From the NCBI RefSeq assembly GCF_014203155.1, contig NZ_JACHIK010000004.1:1-64000 (forward strand): 64,000 bases of DNA, given 5' to 3'. The notes beneath the pieces are model-generated. The model did not search any database. It saw nothing but the letters and a program-made list of their open reading frames with translations, and had not been told where the DNA came from. The stretch is from Shinella fusca. Its GTDB lineage: Bacteria > Pseudomonadota > Alphaproteobacteria > Rhizobiales > Rhizobiaceae. The number at the start of each line of letters is the position of its first letter. The stretch's first letter is position 1. This document shows, in pieces, positions 50,997 to 62,019 of the stretch. A program made the translations under genes and the position numbers.

Positions 50997-51145
50997 GGAG
51001 AGGGCAGAGAAGGCGGGAGAAAGCGGAGAGAGCGTAGAGACGAAGAAGGCAGAGCGTAGAGAAGACGGAGAAGCGAAGACGGCGGAAAGAGGCGCCGCTG
51101 CGAAAGTTCAAGGAGCGGCCATACCGCCGCCGGCTGGAGGTATCG

Positions 51146-51901
51146 ATGCGCGAAACGGATTTCATCGGCGGCTTCGCCAAGGGGTTGAGGGTCATAGAGG
51201 CCTTCGGCGAGGCGAAGCCGCGTCTCACCATCACCGATGTCTCGAAGGACACCGGCCTCGACCGCGCGACGGCGCGGCGCTGCCTGCTGACGCTCGCAGA
51301 ACTCGGCTATGCCGCCTATGACGGAAAGTTCTTCGAGCTGACGCCGAAGATCCTCAGGCTCGGCCATGCCTATCTTTCGGCAACGCCGCTTCCCCGCATC
51401 GTCCAGCCCTATCTCGACCAGCTTTCCGAAAAGGTCGGGCAGAGCGCCTCCGTCTCCGTGCTCGACGGGGCGGAGATCGTCTATGTCGCGCGGGCGGCGC
51501 AGAAGCGCGTCATGTCGATCAGCCTGATGCCCGGCTCGCGCCTGCCGGCCTATTGCGCCTCGATGGGACGCGTGCTGCTCGCGGCCCTTCCCGAGGCCGA
51601 GGCGCGGGCCATCGTCGAGGCCTCCGACCGGCGGGCGAATACGCCCTTCACGAAAACCGACCCCGAAGCGCTGATGGAGGAGCTTTCCCGCGTGCGCCGG
51701 CAAGGCCATGCGCTGATCGACCAGGAACTGGAGATCGGCCTGCGCTCCATCGCCGTGCCGCTGGAAAACGCCCGCGGGCGCGTGGTCGCCGCGCTCAACA
51801 TCGGCGCGCCGGCCGCCCATGCGGCGGCCGAGGACATGGTCGCGCGCTACCTGCCGGAAATGCGCGCGGTCCAGGCGGCGCTACGCCCCCTCCTCGCCTG
51901 A
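51146..51901 (+). CDS. pcaR: PcaR, IclR-family activator of pca genes
   Basis: 251 residues. IclR architecture: winged HTH (about 12-75: KGLRVIEAFGEAKPRLTITDVSKDTGLDRATARRCLLTL) and C-terminal effector domain (85-250) with SVLDGAEIVYVARAA and GSRLPAYCASMGRVLLA, the PcaR/PcaU/PobR subgroup sequence. Divergent from pcaIJF, which it likely activates with beta-ketoadipate as effector, as in Pseudomonas. Confidence 0.92.
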   Translation: MRETDFIGGFAKGLRVIEAFGEAKPRLTITDVSKDTGLDRATARRCLLTLAELGYAAYDGKFFELTPKILRLGHAYLSATPLPRIVQPYLDQLSEKVGQSASVSVLDGAEIVYVARAAQKRVMSISLMPGSRLPAYCASMGRVLLAALPEAEARAIVEASDRRANTPFTKTDPEALMEELSRVRRQGHALIDQELEIGLRSIAVPLENARGRVVAALNIGAPAAHAAAEDMVARYLPEMRAVQAALRPLLA

Positions 51902-51961
51902 CCGATCCTTGACAAACGCCAGGGCGCGGCCCCACCTTTTGCACCGCAACAGGAGGCCGCC

Positions 51962-52596
51962 ATGAGCGACGACGAGACCAAGCTCACCCGCACCAAGCGC
52001 CAATGGGCGGACCAGGGGAAATTCCTGACCGGCCGCATCGCACGGCCGGAGACCGATCGCCTGCCGCCGGGCCAGCATCTCGTCAGGGACTGGCCGGTGC
52101 TCGACCTCGGCCAGCAGCCGGTGATCCGCCCCGAAAGCTGGCGGCTCGACGTCAAGGGCGGCGCGGAGAACCCGGTCTCCCTTGGCTGGACCGATTTCCT
52201 CGCTTTGCCGCAAAGCCACAAGCTCACCGACATCCATTGCGTGACCACCTGGTCGCGCTACGACAACCGCTGGGAAGGCGTCGCCACCCGCGACCTCCTC
52301 GACCTCGTCATGCCGCGGCCGGAAGCGCACTTCGTGATGCTGACGAGTTACGACGGCTACACGACGAACCTGCCGCTTGCCGATTTCGCCGCCGAGGACG
52401 CCATCCTCGCCACCCATTGGGAGGGCCGGCCGCTTTCCGTCGAGCATGGCGGGCCGATGCGCCTCGTCGTGCCGCACCTCTATTTCTGGAAGAGCGCCAA
52501 GTGGCTGACGCGCATCGATTTCCTGCCCGGCGACCAGGCCGGCTTCTGGGAGCGCAACGGCTATCACATGCGCGGCGACCCGTGGGCGGAGGAGCG

Positions 52597-52612
<16 letters not shown>
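51962..52612 (+). CDS. Sulfite oxidase-like molybdopterin protein (YuiH type)
   Basis: 216 residues of the oxidoreductase molybdopterin-binding family. The cysteine that would ligate Mo is in LTDIHCVTTWSRYDNRW near 95-100. Other motifs: GGPMRLVVPHLYFWKSAKW and the C-terminal [20 protein letters not shown], both typical of the short cytosolic YuiH-like branch. No Tat signal. Reaction unknown. RBS AGGAGG before ATG 51962. It overlaps the convergent pobR by 16 bp; not part of the pca pathway. Confidence 0.88.
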
Positions 52613-54767
<2,155 letters not shown>

Positions 54768-54775
54768 ACCCGGTC

Positions 54776-55696
54776 TTACGCGGCAGGCGACACCCTGCCC
54801 GCCACCTCGCGGATCGTCTGCATGAGGATGGAGAGCGGCATGGAGGGCACGGCGTCGGTGCGCATGGTGAGGCCCACCGGCCCCTTCGTCTCGCCCGTCC
54901 CGATGGGCAGCGCGGCGAGCTTGCCTTCCGCGATATCCGCCGCCACGACCCCTTCGGAGATGATCCAGATGGCATCGCTCTGGCGCACGAAGGCGCGGCC
55001 GAAGGCGTCGGAGACGGTCTCGATCTGGTTCGGCAGGCCGGCAACGCCGTTGGCGATGAGGAAACTGTCGACGAACGGCCGGATGATCGAGCCGTGCGTC
55101 GGCATCAGCACGGGATAGGCGTCGAACCCGGCGAAGGCCGCGCCGCCGAGCAGCGGATGGCCGGCGCGCACGCAGAAGACGACCTTCTCCGAATAGAGAT
55201 GCTCGAAGGAGAAGCCCGTCATCTTTTCCGGCGCGGCCAGCCGCCCGACGACGAGGTCGAGGTCACCGATGCGCAGTTGCTCCAGCAGCACGGCATTCTC
55301 GCCCGTGACGATCTTGATCCGCGCGCCCGTCTCCTCCTTGAGGAACAGCATCATCGCCTGCGGCATGATGCGTGTGGAGACGGTCGGCAGCGCGCCGATA
55401 CGGATCGGCGGGGCGTCGCCGGAGCGCGCCTGCGAGACGGAATCGAAGCCGTGGCGCAGCGCCGCCAGCGCCGCGCCGGCATGCTTGAGGAAGACCTCGC
55501 CGTAGCGGGTGATCTTGATGCCCCGGCCCTCGCGCTCGAAGACGGCGACGCCGAGGACTTCCTCCAGTTCACGGATCGTCTTGGTCACCGCCGGCTGGCT
55601 GACATGCAGCAATCCTGCCGCCTTCATCACGCTTCTCTGGCGCGCCACCTCGACAAAGGTCTGCAGATGGCGAAACTTGATCCGGCTGTCGATCAT
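54776..55696 (-). CDS. pcaQ: PcaQ, LysR-family activator of pcaDCHGB
   Basis: 306 residues. N-terminal MIDSRIKFRHLQTFVEVARQRSVMKAAGLLHVSQPAVTKTIRELEEVLG is the PcaQ HTH as in Agrobacterium and Sinorhizobium; effector domain from 95. I use ATG 55696; an in-frame ATG at 55705 lies inside the PcaQ box. Divergent from pcaD. In rhizobia PcaQ activates with beta-carboxy-cis,cis-muconate and gamma-carboxymuconolactone. Confidence 0.94.
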   Translation of the reverse strand: MIDSRIKFRHLQTFVEVARQRSVMKAAGLLHVSQPAVTKTIRELEEVLGVAVFEREGRGIKITRYGEVFLKHAGAALAALRHGFDSVSQARSGDAPPIRIGALPTVSTRIMPQAMMLFLKEETGARIKIVTGENAVLLEQLRIGDLDLVVGRLAAPEKMTGFSFEHLYSEKVVFCVRAGHPLLGGAAFAGFDAYPVLMPTHGSIIRPFVDSFLIANGVAGLPNQIETVSDAFGRAFVRQSDAIWIISEGVVAADIAEGKLAALPIGTGETKGPVGLTMRTDAVPSMPLSILMQTIREVAGRVSPAA

Positions 55697-55703
55697 GGCT
55701 TTC

Positions 55704-55719
55704 ATAACCCCACAGTTAA
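55704..55719. promoter_or_regulatory. PcaQ box
   Basis: ATAACC-CCAC-AGTTAA, one mismatch from the ATAACC-N4-GGTTAA PcaQ site reported for Sinorhizobium and Agrobacterium. It is 72 bp upstream of the pcaD start, right for activation, and directly in front of pcaQ. Confidence 0.8.
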
Positions 55720-55790
55720 CGGAACGGCATGAAATATCATTTTACCTAACCAGATCAAGGGATCAATCTCAGCGCACGGAGGAGAGAGAC

Positions 55791-56603
55791 GTGCAATTCG
55801 CGACCGTCAACGACGTCATCCTGCATCATCAGCTGATCGGCGGACCGGCCGGCCGGCCGGTGATCGTGTTCGCCAATTCGCTCGGCACCGATTTCCGCAT
55901 CTGGCGCGACGTCGTGGTGCGCCTTGCCGGCGATTTCCCGATCGTCACCTACGACAAGCGCGGTCACGGCCTCTCCGATCTCGGCCAGGTGCCCTATTCC
56001 ATCGACGACCATGTGCTCGATCTCGCCGCCCTGCTCGACCGGCTGGACGTGAAGGACGCCGTCATCTGCGGCGTCTCCGTCGGCGGCATGATCGCGCAGG
56101 GGCTCGCCGCAAAGCGCCCCGACCTCGTGAAAGCCCTCGTCCTCTGCGACACGGCGCACAAGATCGGCACGGCCGAGATGTGGAACGCCCGCATCGAGGC
56201 CATCGAGGCGAAGGGCATCGAGAGCCTTGCGGACGCCGTGCTGGAGCGCTGGTTCACCCCCGCCTTCCGCCGGCCGGAGAACGCCGCCTATCACGGTTAC
56301 CGCAACATGCTGACCCGCCAGTCGGCGACTGGCTATGCCGCGACCTGCGCGGCCCTGCGCGATGCCGACCTCACCGAGAGCACGAAACGCATTTCCGTGC
56401 CGGCGCTCTGCGTCGTCGGCGAGGAGGACGGCTCGACGCCGCCGGACCTCGTGCTCTCCATGGCAAGGCTCATCACCGGCGCGCGCTACGAGGTCATCAA
56501 GGGCGCCGGGCACATTCCCAGCATCGAGCAGCCGGAAATCCTCGCCGAGATGATCCGCGCCTTCCTCGCCACCCTACCTGCCGGAGACGAACCGCATGGC
56601 TGA
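55791..56603 (+). CDS. pcaD: PcaD, 3-oxoadipate enol-lactone hydrolase
   Basis: 270 residues, alpha/beta hydrolase. GTG start at 55791 (MQFATVNDVILHHQ) with GGAGGAG upstream. Nucleophile serine in ICGVSVGGMIAQGL near 102, oxyanion motif FANSLGTDFRIW, acid and His near the C-terminus (VVGEEDGSTPP; KGAGHIPSIEQP). First gene of pcaDCHGB. Confidence 0.95.
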   Translation: MQFATVNDVILHHQLIGGPAGRPVIVFANSLGTDFRIWRDVVVRLAGDFPIVTYDKRGHGLSDLGQVPYSIDDHVLDLAALLDRLDVKDAVICGVSVGGMIAQGLAAKRPDLVKALVLCDTAHKIGTAEMWNARIEAIEAKGIESLADAVLERWFTPAFRRPENAAYHGYRNMLTRQSATGYAATCAALRDADLTESTKRISVPALCVVGEEDGSTPPDLVLSMARLITGARYEVIKGAGHIPSIEQPEILAEMIRAFLATLPAGDEPHG

Positions 56604-57000
56604 CGCCCATACCTTTTCCGACCACTACCGCCAGGGCATGGTGACCCGCCGCGCGGTGCTCGGCGACAGCCATGTCGACCGCGCCTCCTCCGCCGCCACC
56701 GCCTTCGACCAGCCCTTCCAGGAGTTGATCACCGAGGGCGCATGGGGCACGGTCTGGTCGCGGCCCGGCTGGACGAAGCGCGAGCGCTCCATGGTGACGA
56801 TCGCCCTGCTCGCCGCCCTCGGCCACGACGAGGAGGTGGCCATGCATGTGCGCGCCACGGTCAACACCGGCGCGAGCCGCGACGATATCGCGGAGGCGCT
56901 TTTGCATGTGGCGATCTATGCCGGCGTGCCGGCGGCCAACCGGGCGATCAAGGTCGCCAAGCAGGTTTTCGAGGACATGGACGCCGAAAAGGCGGCCTGA
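56596..57000 (+). CDS. pcaC: PcaC, 4-carboxymuconolactone decarboxylase
   Basis: 134 residues of the CMD/AhpD-like family. Sequence runs [67 protein letters not shown], the usual PcaC pattern. Overlaps pcaD by 8 bp. Forms 3-oxoadipate enol-lactone. Confidence 0.95.
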   Translation: MADAHTFSDHYRQGMVTRRAVLGDSHVDRASSAATAFDQPFQELITEGAWGTVWSRPGWTKRERSMVTIALLAALGHDEEVAMHVRATVNTGASRDDIAEALLHVAIYAGVPAANRAIKVAKQVFEDMDAEKAA

Positions 57001-57007
57001 GGCAGAG

Positions 57008-57757
57008 ATGACAGATTTTTCCAACCGCAAGCCCGAAACGGGCGCTTTCTTCTCCCGCGACCGGCTCTGGCATCCGCCGGGCCTGACGCCCGGCTACAAG
57101 ACCTCCGTGCTGCGCTCGCCGCAGAAGGCGCTGCTCTCCCTCGACGGCACGATGTCCGAGATCACCGGCCCGGTCTTCGGCCATTCCATGCTGGGCGAGC
57201 TCGACAACGACCTCATCCACAATTTCGCAAAGCCCGGCGAGAGCGCCATCGGCGAGCGCATCATCGTGCACGGCCGCGTGCTCGACGAGCGGGCGCGGCC
57301 CGTGCCGGGCGCGCTGCTCGAATTCTGGCAGGCCAATGCCGCCGGGCGCTACCGCCACAAGAAGGAAAGCTATCTCGCCCCGCTCGATCCGAATTTCGGC
57401 GGCTGCGGGCGCACCATCACCGACGAGGACGGCTATTACGCCTTTCGCACCGTCAAGCCCGGCCCCTATCCCTGGCCGAACGGCGTCAACGACTGGCGCC
57501 CGGCGCATATCCACTTCTCCGTCTTCGGCCACGGCTTTGCCCAGCGGCTCATCACGCAGATGTATTTCGAGGGCGACCCGATGATCTGGAAATGTCCCAT
57601 CGTCCAGACGATCCCGGACAAGGCGGCCGTCGAGCAGCTCGTCGCCGCCCTCGACTGGGCCAACACGATCCCGATGGATGCGCGCGCCTACAAGTTCGAC
57701 ATCGTGCTGCGCGGGCGCCGCTCGACGCTCTTCGAGAACCGGATGGAGGGCAACTGA
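57008..57757 (+). CDS. pcaH: PcaH, protocatechuate 3,4-dioxygenase beta subunit
   Basis: 249 residues, Fe(III) intradiol dioxygenase. Iron ligands appear in the family contexts: Tyr in GRYRHKKE, Tyr in GPYPWPN, and two His in [11 protein letters not shown]. Also [13 protein letters not shown]. It ring-opens protocatechuate with PcaG. Starts 7 bp after pcaC; stop overlaps pcaG. Confidence 0.96.
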   Translation: MTDFSNRKPETGAFFSRDRLWHPPGLTPGYKTSVLRSPQKALLSLDGTMSEITGPVFGHSMLGELDNDLIHNFAKPGESAIGERIIVHGRVLDERARPVPGALLEFWQANAAGRYRHKKESYLAPLDPNFGGCGRTITDEDGYYAFRTVKPGPYPWPNGVNDWRPAHIHFSVFGHGFAQRLITQMYFEGDPMIWKCPIVQTIPDKAAVEQLVAALDWANTIPMDARAYKFDIVLRGRRSTLFENRMEGN

Positions 57758-58371
57758 TGGTGCAACCGCTCGGCTACCTCAAGGAAAGCCCCTCGCAGAC
57801 GGCGGGGCCTTACGTCCACATCGGCCTGACGCCGAATTTTTCCGGCATCGGCGGCGTCTATGACGCCGATCTCGGCGCCACGATGGTGAACGAGAAGACG
57901 CTCGGCCGGCGCATCGCCGTCATCGGCCGCGTTCTGGACGGCACCGGCACGCCGCTGAAGGATGCCCTCATCGAGATCTGGCAGGCGGACGCCAGCGGCC
58001 TCTACAACAGCCCCTCGGAGCTGCGCGGCAGCGCCGATCCCAACTTTACCGGCTGGGGCCGCTGCGCGACGGACGGCACGACCGGCGAATACCGCTTCGA
58101 GACCGTCAAGCCCGGCCGCGTTCCTTTCAGGGACGGGCGCCCGATGGCGCCGCACATCTCCTTCTGGATCGTCGCCCGCGGCATCAATCTCGGCCTCAAC
58201 ACGCGGATGTATTTCGGCGACGAGGAGGCGGCCAACGCGGAAGACCCGATCCTCGCACGCATCGAGCACCGCGTGCGCGTGCCGACGCTGATCGCACCGG
58301 CGGACGGCGACACCTACCGCTTCGACATTCACCTGCAGGGGGAGAAGGAGACGGTGTTCTTCGACATCTGA
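57757..58371 (+). CDS. pcaG: PcaG, protocatechuate 3,4-dioxygenase alpha subunit
   Basis: 204 residues, homologous to PcaH but without its iron ligands, as usual for the alpha chain. Motifs: SPSQTAGPYVHIGLTPNF, ALIEIWQADASGLYNS and FETVKPGRVPFRDGRPMAPHISFWIVARGI. ATG shares a base with the pcaH stop (TGATG). Followed by a palindromic element, then pcaB. Confidence 0.96.
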   Translation: MVQPLGYLKESPSQTAGPYVHIGLTPNFSGIGGVYDADLGATMVNEKTLGRRIAVIGRVLDGTGTPLKDALIEIWQADASGLYNSPSELRGSADPNFTGWGRCATDGTTGEYRFETVKPGRVPFRDGRPMAPHISFWIVARGINLGLNTRMYFGDEEAANAEDPILARIEHRVRVPTLIAPADGDTYRFDIHLQGEKETVFFDI

Positions 58372-58399
58372 TGGCGTATGGTGAGCCTTCCGCTCATGG

Positions 58400-58530
58400 A
58401 TCCTCGGGTCAAGCCCGAGGATGACGAAAGAAGAGAGGGCGAGGCTTTCCGGATGGCCCCGTTTGCCGGACCGTTCAAGAGACCGGCGACATATCCTCCC
58501 CTCCGTCATCCTCGGGCTCGACCCGAGGAT
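58400..58530. repeat. Paired palindromic intergenic element 2 (RIME-like)
   Basis: ATCCTCGGG-TCAAG-CCCGAGGAT (58400-58422) and ATCCTCGGG-CTCGA-CCCGAGGAT (58508-58530), flanked by GGATGACG and CGTCATCC. It lies in the 195-bp gap between pcaG and pcaB, inside the pca operon. Confidence 0.8.
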
Positions 58531-58566
58531 CCACCTCCGCCCACCGTTCACCTCGAAAGCGCGCCC

Positions 58567-59622
58567 ATGACCGTCTCGCCCTTCGATCACCCCTATCTTT
58601 CCGGTCTTCTCGGCGACGAGGAAGTGGCCGCGCTCTTCTCCGCCGCCGCAGAGATCGAAGCCATGCTCGCCTTCGAGGTGGCGCTGGCAAAGGCGGAAGT
58701 CGCCGAGGGCATCATCCCGGCCGCGGCGGCGCGCGCCATCGAAAGCACCGTCCGTCGTTTCTCGCCGGATATCGCAAGCCTGCGCAAGGCGACCGCGCGC
58801 GACGGCGTCGTCGTGCCCGACCTCGTGCGCCAGCTTCGCGCCGCCGTCGGCGAGCCGCATGGCCGGCATGTGCATTTCGGCGCGACCAGCCAGGACGTCA
58901 TCGACACCGGCCTGATGCTGCGCCTCGCCCGGGCGCTGCCCATCTTCGAAGACCGGCTGAATGGGCTGATCGGCTATCTCGTCGGCCTCTCGGTGCGTTT
59001 CGACGGCCGGCAGGTGATGGGCCACACCCGCATGCAGCCGGCGATCCCGATTGCCGTGGCCGACCGCCTCCGGTCCTGGTGGGTTCCGCTGGAGCGCCAC
59101 GTCGAGCGGCTGCAGGACCTCACTCTGGAAGGCCTCCCGGTGCAGTTCGGCGGCGCGGCCGGCACGCTGGAAAAACTCGCCGGCAAGGGCCGCGAGGTGC
59201 GCGCCACGCTGGCGGCCGAGCTCGACCTTGCCGACACGCCGCAATGGCAGAGCCAGCGGGGCGACCTGCTGGAGCTCGCCGGGCTCCTCGCCGCCATCAC
59301 CGGCAGCCTCGGCAAGGCCGGCGGGGACATCGCCCTGATGGCCGACCGCGGCGGCGAGATCGCGCTTGCCGGCGGCGGCGGCTCCTCCGCCATGCCGCAC
59401 AAGCAGAACCCCGTCGCCGCCGAGATGTTGGTGACGCTCGCCCGCTTCAACGCCGTGCAGCTCGGCGGCATGGCGCAGGCGATGGTGCACGAGCAGGAGC
59501 GCTCCGGCGCGGCCTGGACGCTGGAATGGATGATCCTGCCGCAGATGGTGGTGGCCTGCGGTGCATCGCTTCGCCTCGCCGACGAGCTCTTCTCCTCGAT
59601 CGAGGAATTCGGCACGGGCTAG
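58567..59622 (+). CDS. pcaB: PcaB, 3-carboxy-cis,cis-muconate cycloisomerase
   Basis: 351 residues, fumarase/aspartase superfamily. Signature GGGGSSAMPHKQNP near 275 and HVHFGATSQDVIDTGLML near 100. Turns 3-carboxymuconate into 4-carboxymuconolactone. Shorter than the Pseudomonas protein (about 450), as in other rhizobial PcaB. ATG 58567 has no clear Shine-Dalgarno (nearby upstream sequence CACCTCGAAAGCGCGCCC), so expression may rely on coupling or a weak site. Confidence 0.94.
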   Translation: MTVSPFDHPYLSGLLGDEEVAALFSAAAEIEAMLAFEVALAKAEVAEGIIPAAAARAIESTVRRFSPDIASLRKATARDGVVVPDLVRQLRAAVGEPHGRHVHFGATSQDVIDTGLMLRLARALPIFEDRLNGLIGYLVGLSVRFDGRQVMGHTRMQPAIPIAVADRLRSWWVPLERHVERLQDLTLEGLPVQFGGAAGTLEKLAGKGREVRATLAAELDLADTPQWQSQRGDLLELAGLLAAITGSLGKAGGDIALMADRGGEIALAGGGGSSAMPHKQNPVAAEMLVTLARFNAVQLGGMAQAMVHEQERSGAAWTLEWMILPQMVVACGASLRLADELFSSIEEFGTG

Positions 59623-59627
59623 GTTAG

Positions 59628-59651
59628 TTTCATAATTTCTAAGTTATGAAA
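59628..59651. promoter_or_regulatory. Palindrome before the Liv-type binding-protein gene
   Basis: TTTCATAA (59628-59635) and TTATGAAA (59644-59651), perfect 8-bp arms, 8-bp centre TTTCTAAG, in the 137-bp gap after pcaB and 108 bp before the binding-protein start. AT-rich on a GC-rich background; operator or terminator stem. The regulator is unknown. Confidence 0.5.
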
Positions 59652-59759
59652 TTGGCCGATTTTTTCATTTTACATCACCGTTTCATCTGGCAATCTGACA
59701 AAAGCTATTTTGGGGCGGCTCGAACGCCGGCGGGAGGCCGGTCTTTCAGGGAGGAAAAC

Positions 59760-60932
59760 ATGAAGAAACTTGCATTTGCCGCGCTGGCGGCTGCCCTCAT
59801 GGGCGGCGTCGCCCACGCCGATACGATCAAGGTCGGCGTCATCGGGCCGTTCTCCGGTCCCTTCGCGCTCCAGGGCAAGAACTTCAAGGCCGGCATCGAC
59901 GCCTATATGGCGCTGAACGGCAACACCGTAGGCGACGACACCGTCGAGATCATCTACCGCGACGTGCCGACCGCCGACCCGGCGCAGTCGAAAGCCCTGT
60001 CGCAGGAACTCGTCGTCAAGGAGGGTGTGCAGTATCTCGCCGGCTTCTACTTCACGCCGGACGCCATGGCCGCAACGCCGCTGCTCGAGCAGGCGAACGT
60101 GCCGATGATCGTGATGAACGCCGCGACCTCGGCCATCGTCACCAAGAGCCCCTATGTGGTGCGCACCTCCTTCACCACCTGGCAGACCTCGACGCCGATC
60201 GCCAAGGTCGCCTTCGACGGCGGCGCGAAGAAGATCATCTCCGTGGTCAGCGACTACGGCCCGGGCATCGACGCGGAAGCCGCCTTCAAGGCCGGCTTCG
60301 AGAAGGCCGGCGGCGAGGTCGTCGAGGCGATCCGCATGCCGCTCCAGACCAACGACTTCTCGCCGATCATGCAGCGCATCAAGGATTCGGGCGCCGACGG
60401 CGTCTTCGCCTTCCTGCCCTCCGGCCCGACGACCCTCGGCTTCGTCAAGGCCTTCAACGAGAACGGCCTGAAGGATGCCGGCATCAAGTTCTTCGCGCCC
60501 GGCGACCTCACGCAGGAATCCGACCTGCCGGCGCTCGGCGAGGCAGCCCTCGGCCTGACGACCACGTTCCACTACGCCGTCTCGCACGATTCGCCGGAGA
60601 ACAAGAAGTTCGTGGAAGCCGCCGGCAAGGCGATCGGCAACCCCGCCGAACTCTCCTTCCCCGCGGTCGGCGCCTATGACGGCATGCATGTCATCTACAA
60701 GATGATCGAGGCGACGGGCGGCGAGCAGGACGCGGCCAAGGCCGTCGAAGCCGTCAAGGGCCTCGCCTGGGAAAGCCCGCGCGGCCCCGTCTCGATCGAT
60801 CCCGAGACGCGCCACATCACGCAGAACATCTATCTGCGCGAAGTCGCCAAGGCGGCGGACGGGACCTATTACAACAAGGAAATCCAGACCTTCGAGAAGC
60901 AGGGCGACCCGGGGCTGGAAGCGGCGAAATAA
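59760..60932 (+). CDS. Branched-chain-type ABC transporter binding protein
   Basis: 390 residues. Signal peptide MKKLAFAALAAALMGGVAHA. Periplasmic binding family 6 (Leu/Ile/Val type): IKVGVIGPFSGPFALQGKNFKAGIDAYMALNG, GVQYLAGFYFTPDAMAATPLLEQANVPMI, and the lobe motif SVVSDYGPGIDAEAAFKAGFEKAGGEVV. GGGAGG six bases before the ATG. Placed directly after the pca operon and ahead of its own permeases, it may bind an aromatic acid, as some family members do. Confidence 0.9.
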   Translation: MKKLAFAALAAALMGGVAHADTIKVGVIGPFSGPFALQGKNFKAGIDAYMALNGNTVGDDTVEIIYRDVPTADPAQSKALSQELVVKEGVQYLAGFYFTPDAMAATPLLEQANVPMIVMNAATSAIVTKSPYVVRTSFTTWQTSTPIAKVAFDGGAKKIISVVSDYGPGIDAEAAFKAGFEKAGGEVVEAIRMPLQTNDFSPIMQRIKDSGADGVFAFLPSGPTTLGFVKAFNENGLKDAGIKFFAPGDLTQESDLPALGEAALGLTTTFHYAVSHDSPENKKFVEAAGKAIGNPAELSFPAVGAYDGMHVIYKMIEATGGEQDAAKAVEAVKGLAWESPRGPVSIDPETRHITQNIYLREVAKAADGTYYNKEIQTFEKQGDPGLEAAK

Positions 60933-60958
60933 GGGGCGGCTGGCGCAGGAGGCGGTGG

Positions 60959-61092
60959 ATCCTCGGGTCCAGCCCGAGGATGACGGTGGGGAGGAAAGGT
61001 CGCGCGCTGCATCGAAGGTTGCGGCATGCGGCAACGCCGCCTCGATCCGCGGCCCTCTCTTCTTGCGTCATCCTCGGGCTCGACCCGAGGAT
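60959..61092. repeat. Paired palindromic intergenic element 3 (RIME-like)
   Basis: ATCCTCGGG-TCCAG-CCCGAGGAT (60959-60981) and ATCCTCGGG-CTCGA-CCCGAGGAT (61070-61092). It lies in the 223-bp gap between binding-protein and permease genes, where it probably also works as an mRNA-stabilising or attenuating structure. Besides it I see nothing in this gap. Confidence 0.8.
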
Positions 61093-61155
61093 CCACCCGC
61101 CCGGCTCGCCCTGCACGAACGAACGGCCGCAAGCCCGGCAATACAGGACAGGTCC

Positions 61156-62019
61156 ATGCAAACGATCTTCAGCATCGGTGTCGACGCCCTTGCCTATGGC
61201 ATGGTGCTCTTCGTCATCTCCATCGGCCTTTCGGTGACGATGGGGCTGATGCGGGTCGTCAACCTGGCGCATGGGGCCTTCGCGATGATCGGCGGCTATA
61301 TCGCCTCCTATGCGGCGCGCGACCTCGGGCTTGCCTATGCGCTCGCGGTGCTGCTGGCCGTCGCCGGCACCATCCTCATCGCCATTCCCATCGAACGCTT
61401 CCTCTACCGCCGCATCTACGGCCAGCCGGAGCTGACGCAGGTGCTGATGACCATCGGCATCACATTCTGCGTCATCGGCATCGCCAACTACGTCTTCGGC
61501 CCGACGCTGAAGACCATTCCGACGCCGGATGCGCTGCGCGAGCCCGTCAGCCTCGGCTTCCGCACCGTCTCGGCCCACCGGCTCTTCGTCATCGGCTGCG
61601 GCGCCGCCGTGGCGCTCGGCCTCTGGTACTTCATCGAGCGCACCGCCTTCGGCGTGAAGCTGCGCGCGGCGGTCGACAATGCCGCCATGGCCGCGGCCCT
61701 CGGCGTCAGGACCGAGATCGTCTATGCCGTCAGCTTCGCCGTCGCCGTCGGCCTTGCCGCCTTCGGGGGCGTCGTCGGCGCCGAACTGCTGCCGATCGAG
61801 CCCTATTACGCGCTGCGCTACATGGTGACCTTCCTCGTCGTCGTCTCGGTCGGCGGGGCGGGCTCCATTCCGGGCGCGCTCGCCGCCTGCCTCCTCCTCG
61901 GCGCCATCGACACGACGGGACGCTACCTCATGCCGGAATTCGGCGAATTCTTCTTCTACCTCGCGGTCATCGCCATCGTCTGGCTCTTCCCGCGCGGCCT
62001 TGCCGGAAGGGCGAAGTAA
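61156..62019 (+). CDS. livH: Branched-chain-type ABC permease (LivH-like)
   Basis: 287 residues, about eight hydrophobic segments. LivH hallmarks: VMGLMRVVNLAHGAF-like (VTMGLMRVVNLAHGAFAMIGGY) and ALGVRTEIVYAVSFAVAVGLAAFGGVVGAEL, with RAAVDNAAMAAALGV as ATPase contact loop. ATG 61156 has AGGACAGG upstream. Stop overlaps livM (TAATG). Confidence 0.93.
   Translation: MQTIFSIGVDALAYGMVLFVISIGLSVTMGLMRVVNLAHGAFAMIGGYIASYAARDLGLAYALAVLLAVAGTILIAIPIERFLYRRIYGQPELTQVLMTIGITFCVIGIANYVFGPTLKTIPTPDALREPVSLGFRTVSAHRLFVIGCGAAVALGLWYFIERTAFGVKLRAAVDNAAMAAALGVRTEIVYAVSFAVAVGLAAFGGVVGAELLPIEPYYALRYMVTFLVVVSVGGAGSIPGALAACLLLGAIDTTGRYLMPEFGEFFFYLAVIAIVWLFPRGLAGRAK

Larger units (their letters stand above)
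50772..51145. other. Intergenic region between divergent pcaI and pcaR
   Basis: 374 bp with no convincing gene. It holds a PcaR-like operator at 50829-50867, a paired palindromic element at 50905-50996, and a purine-rich stretch 50996-51110 made of GAGA/GCGGAGA-type repeats of unknown role. The pcaR ribosome site is GGAGG near 51138. Confidence 0.8.
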
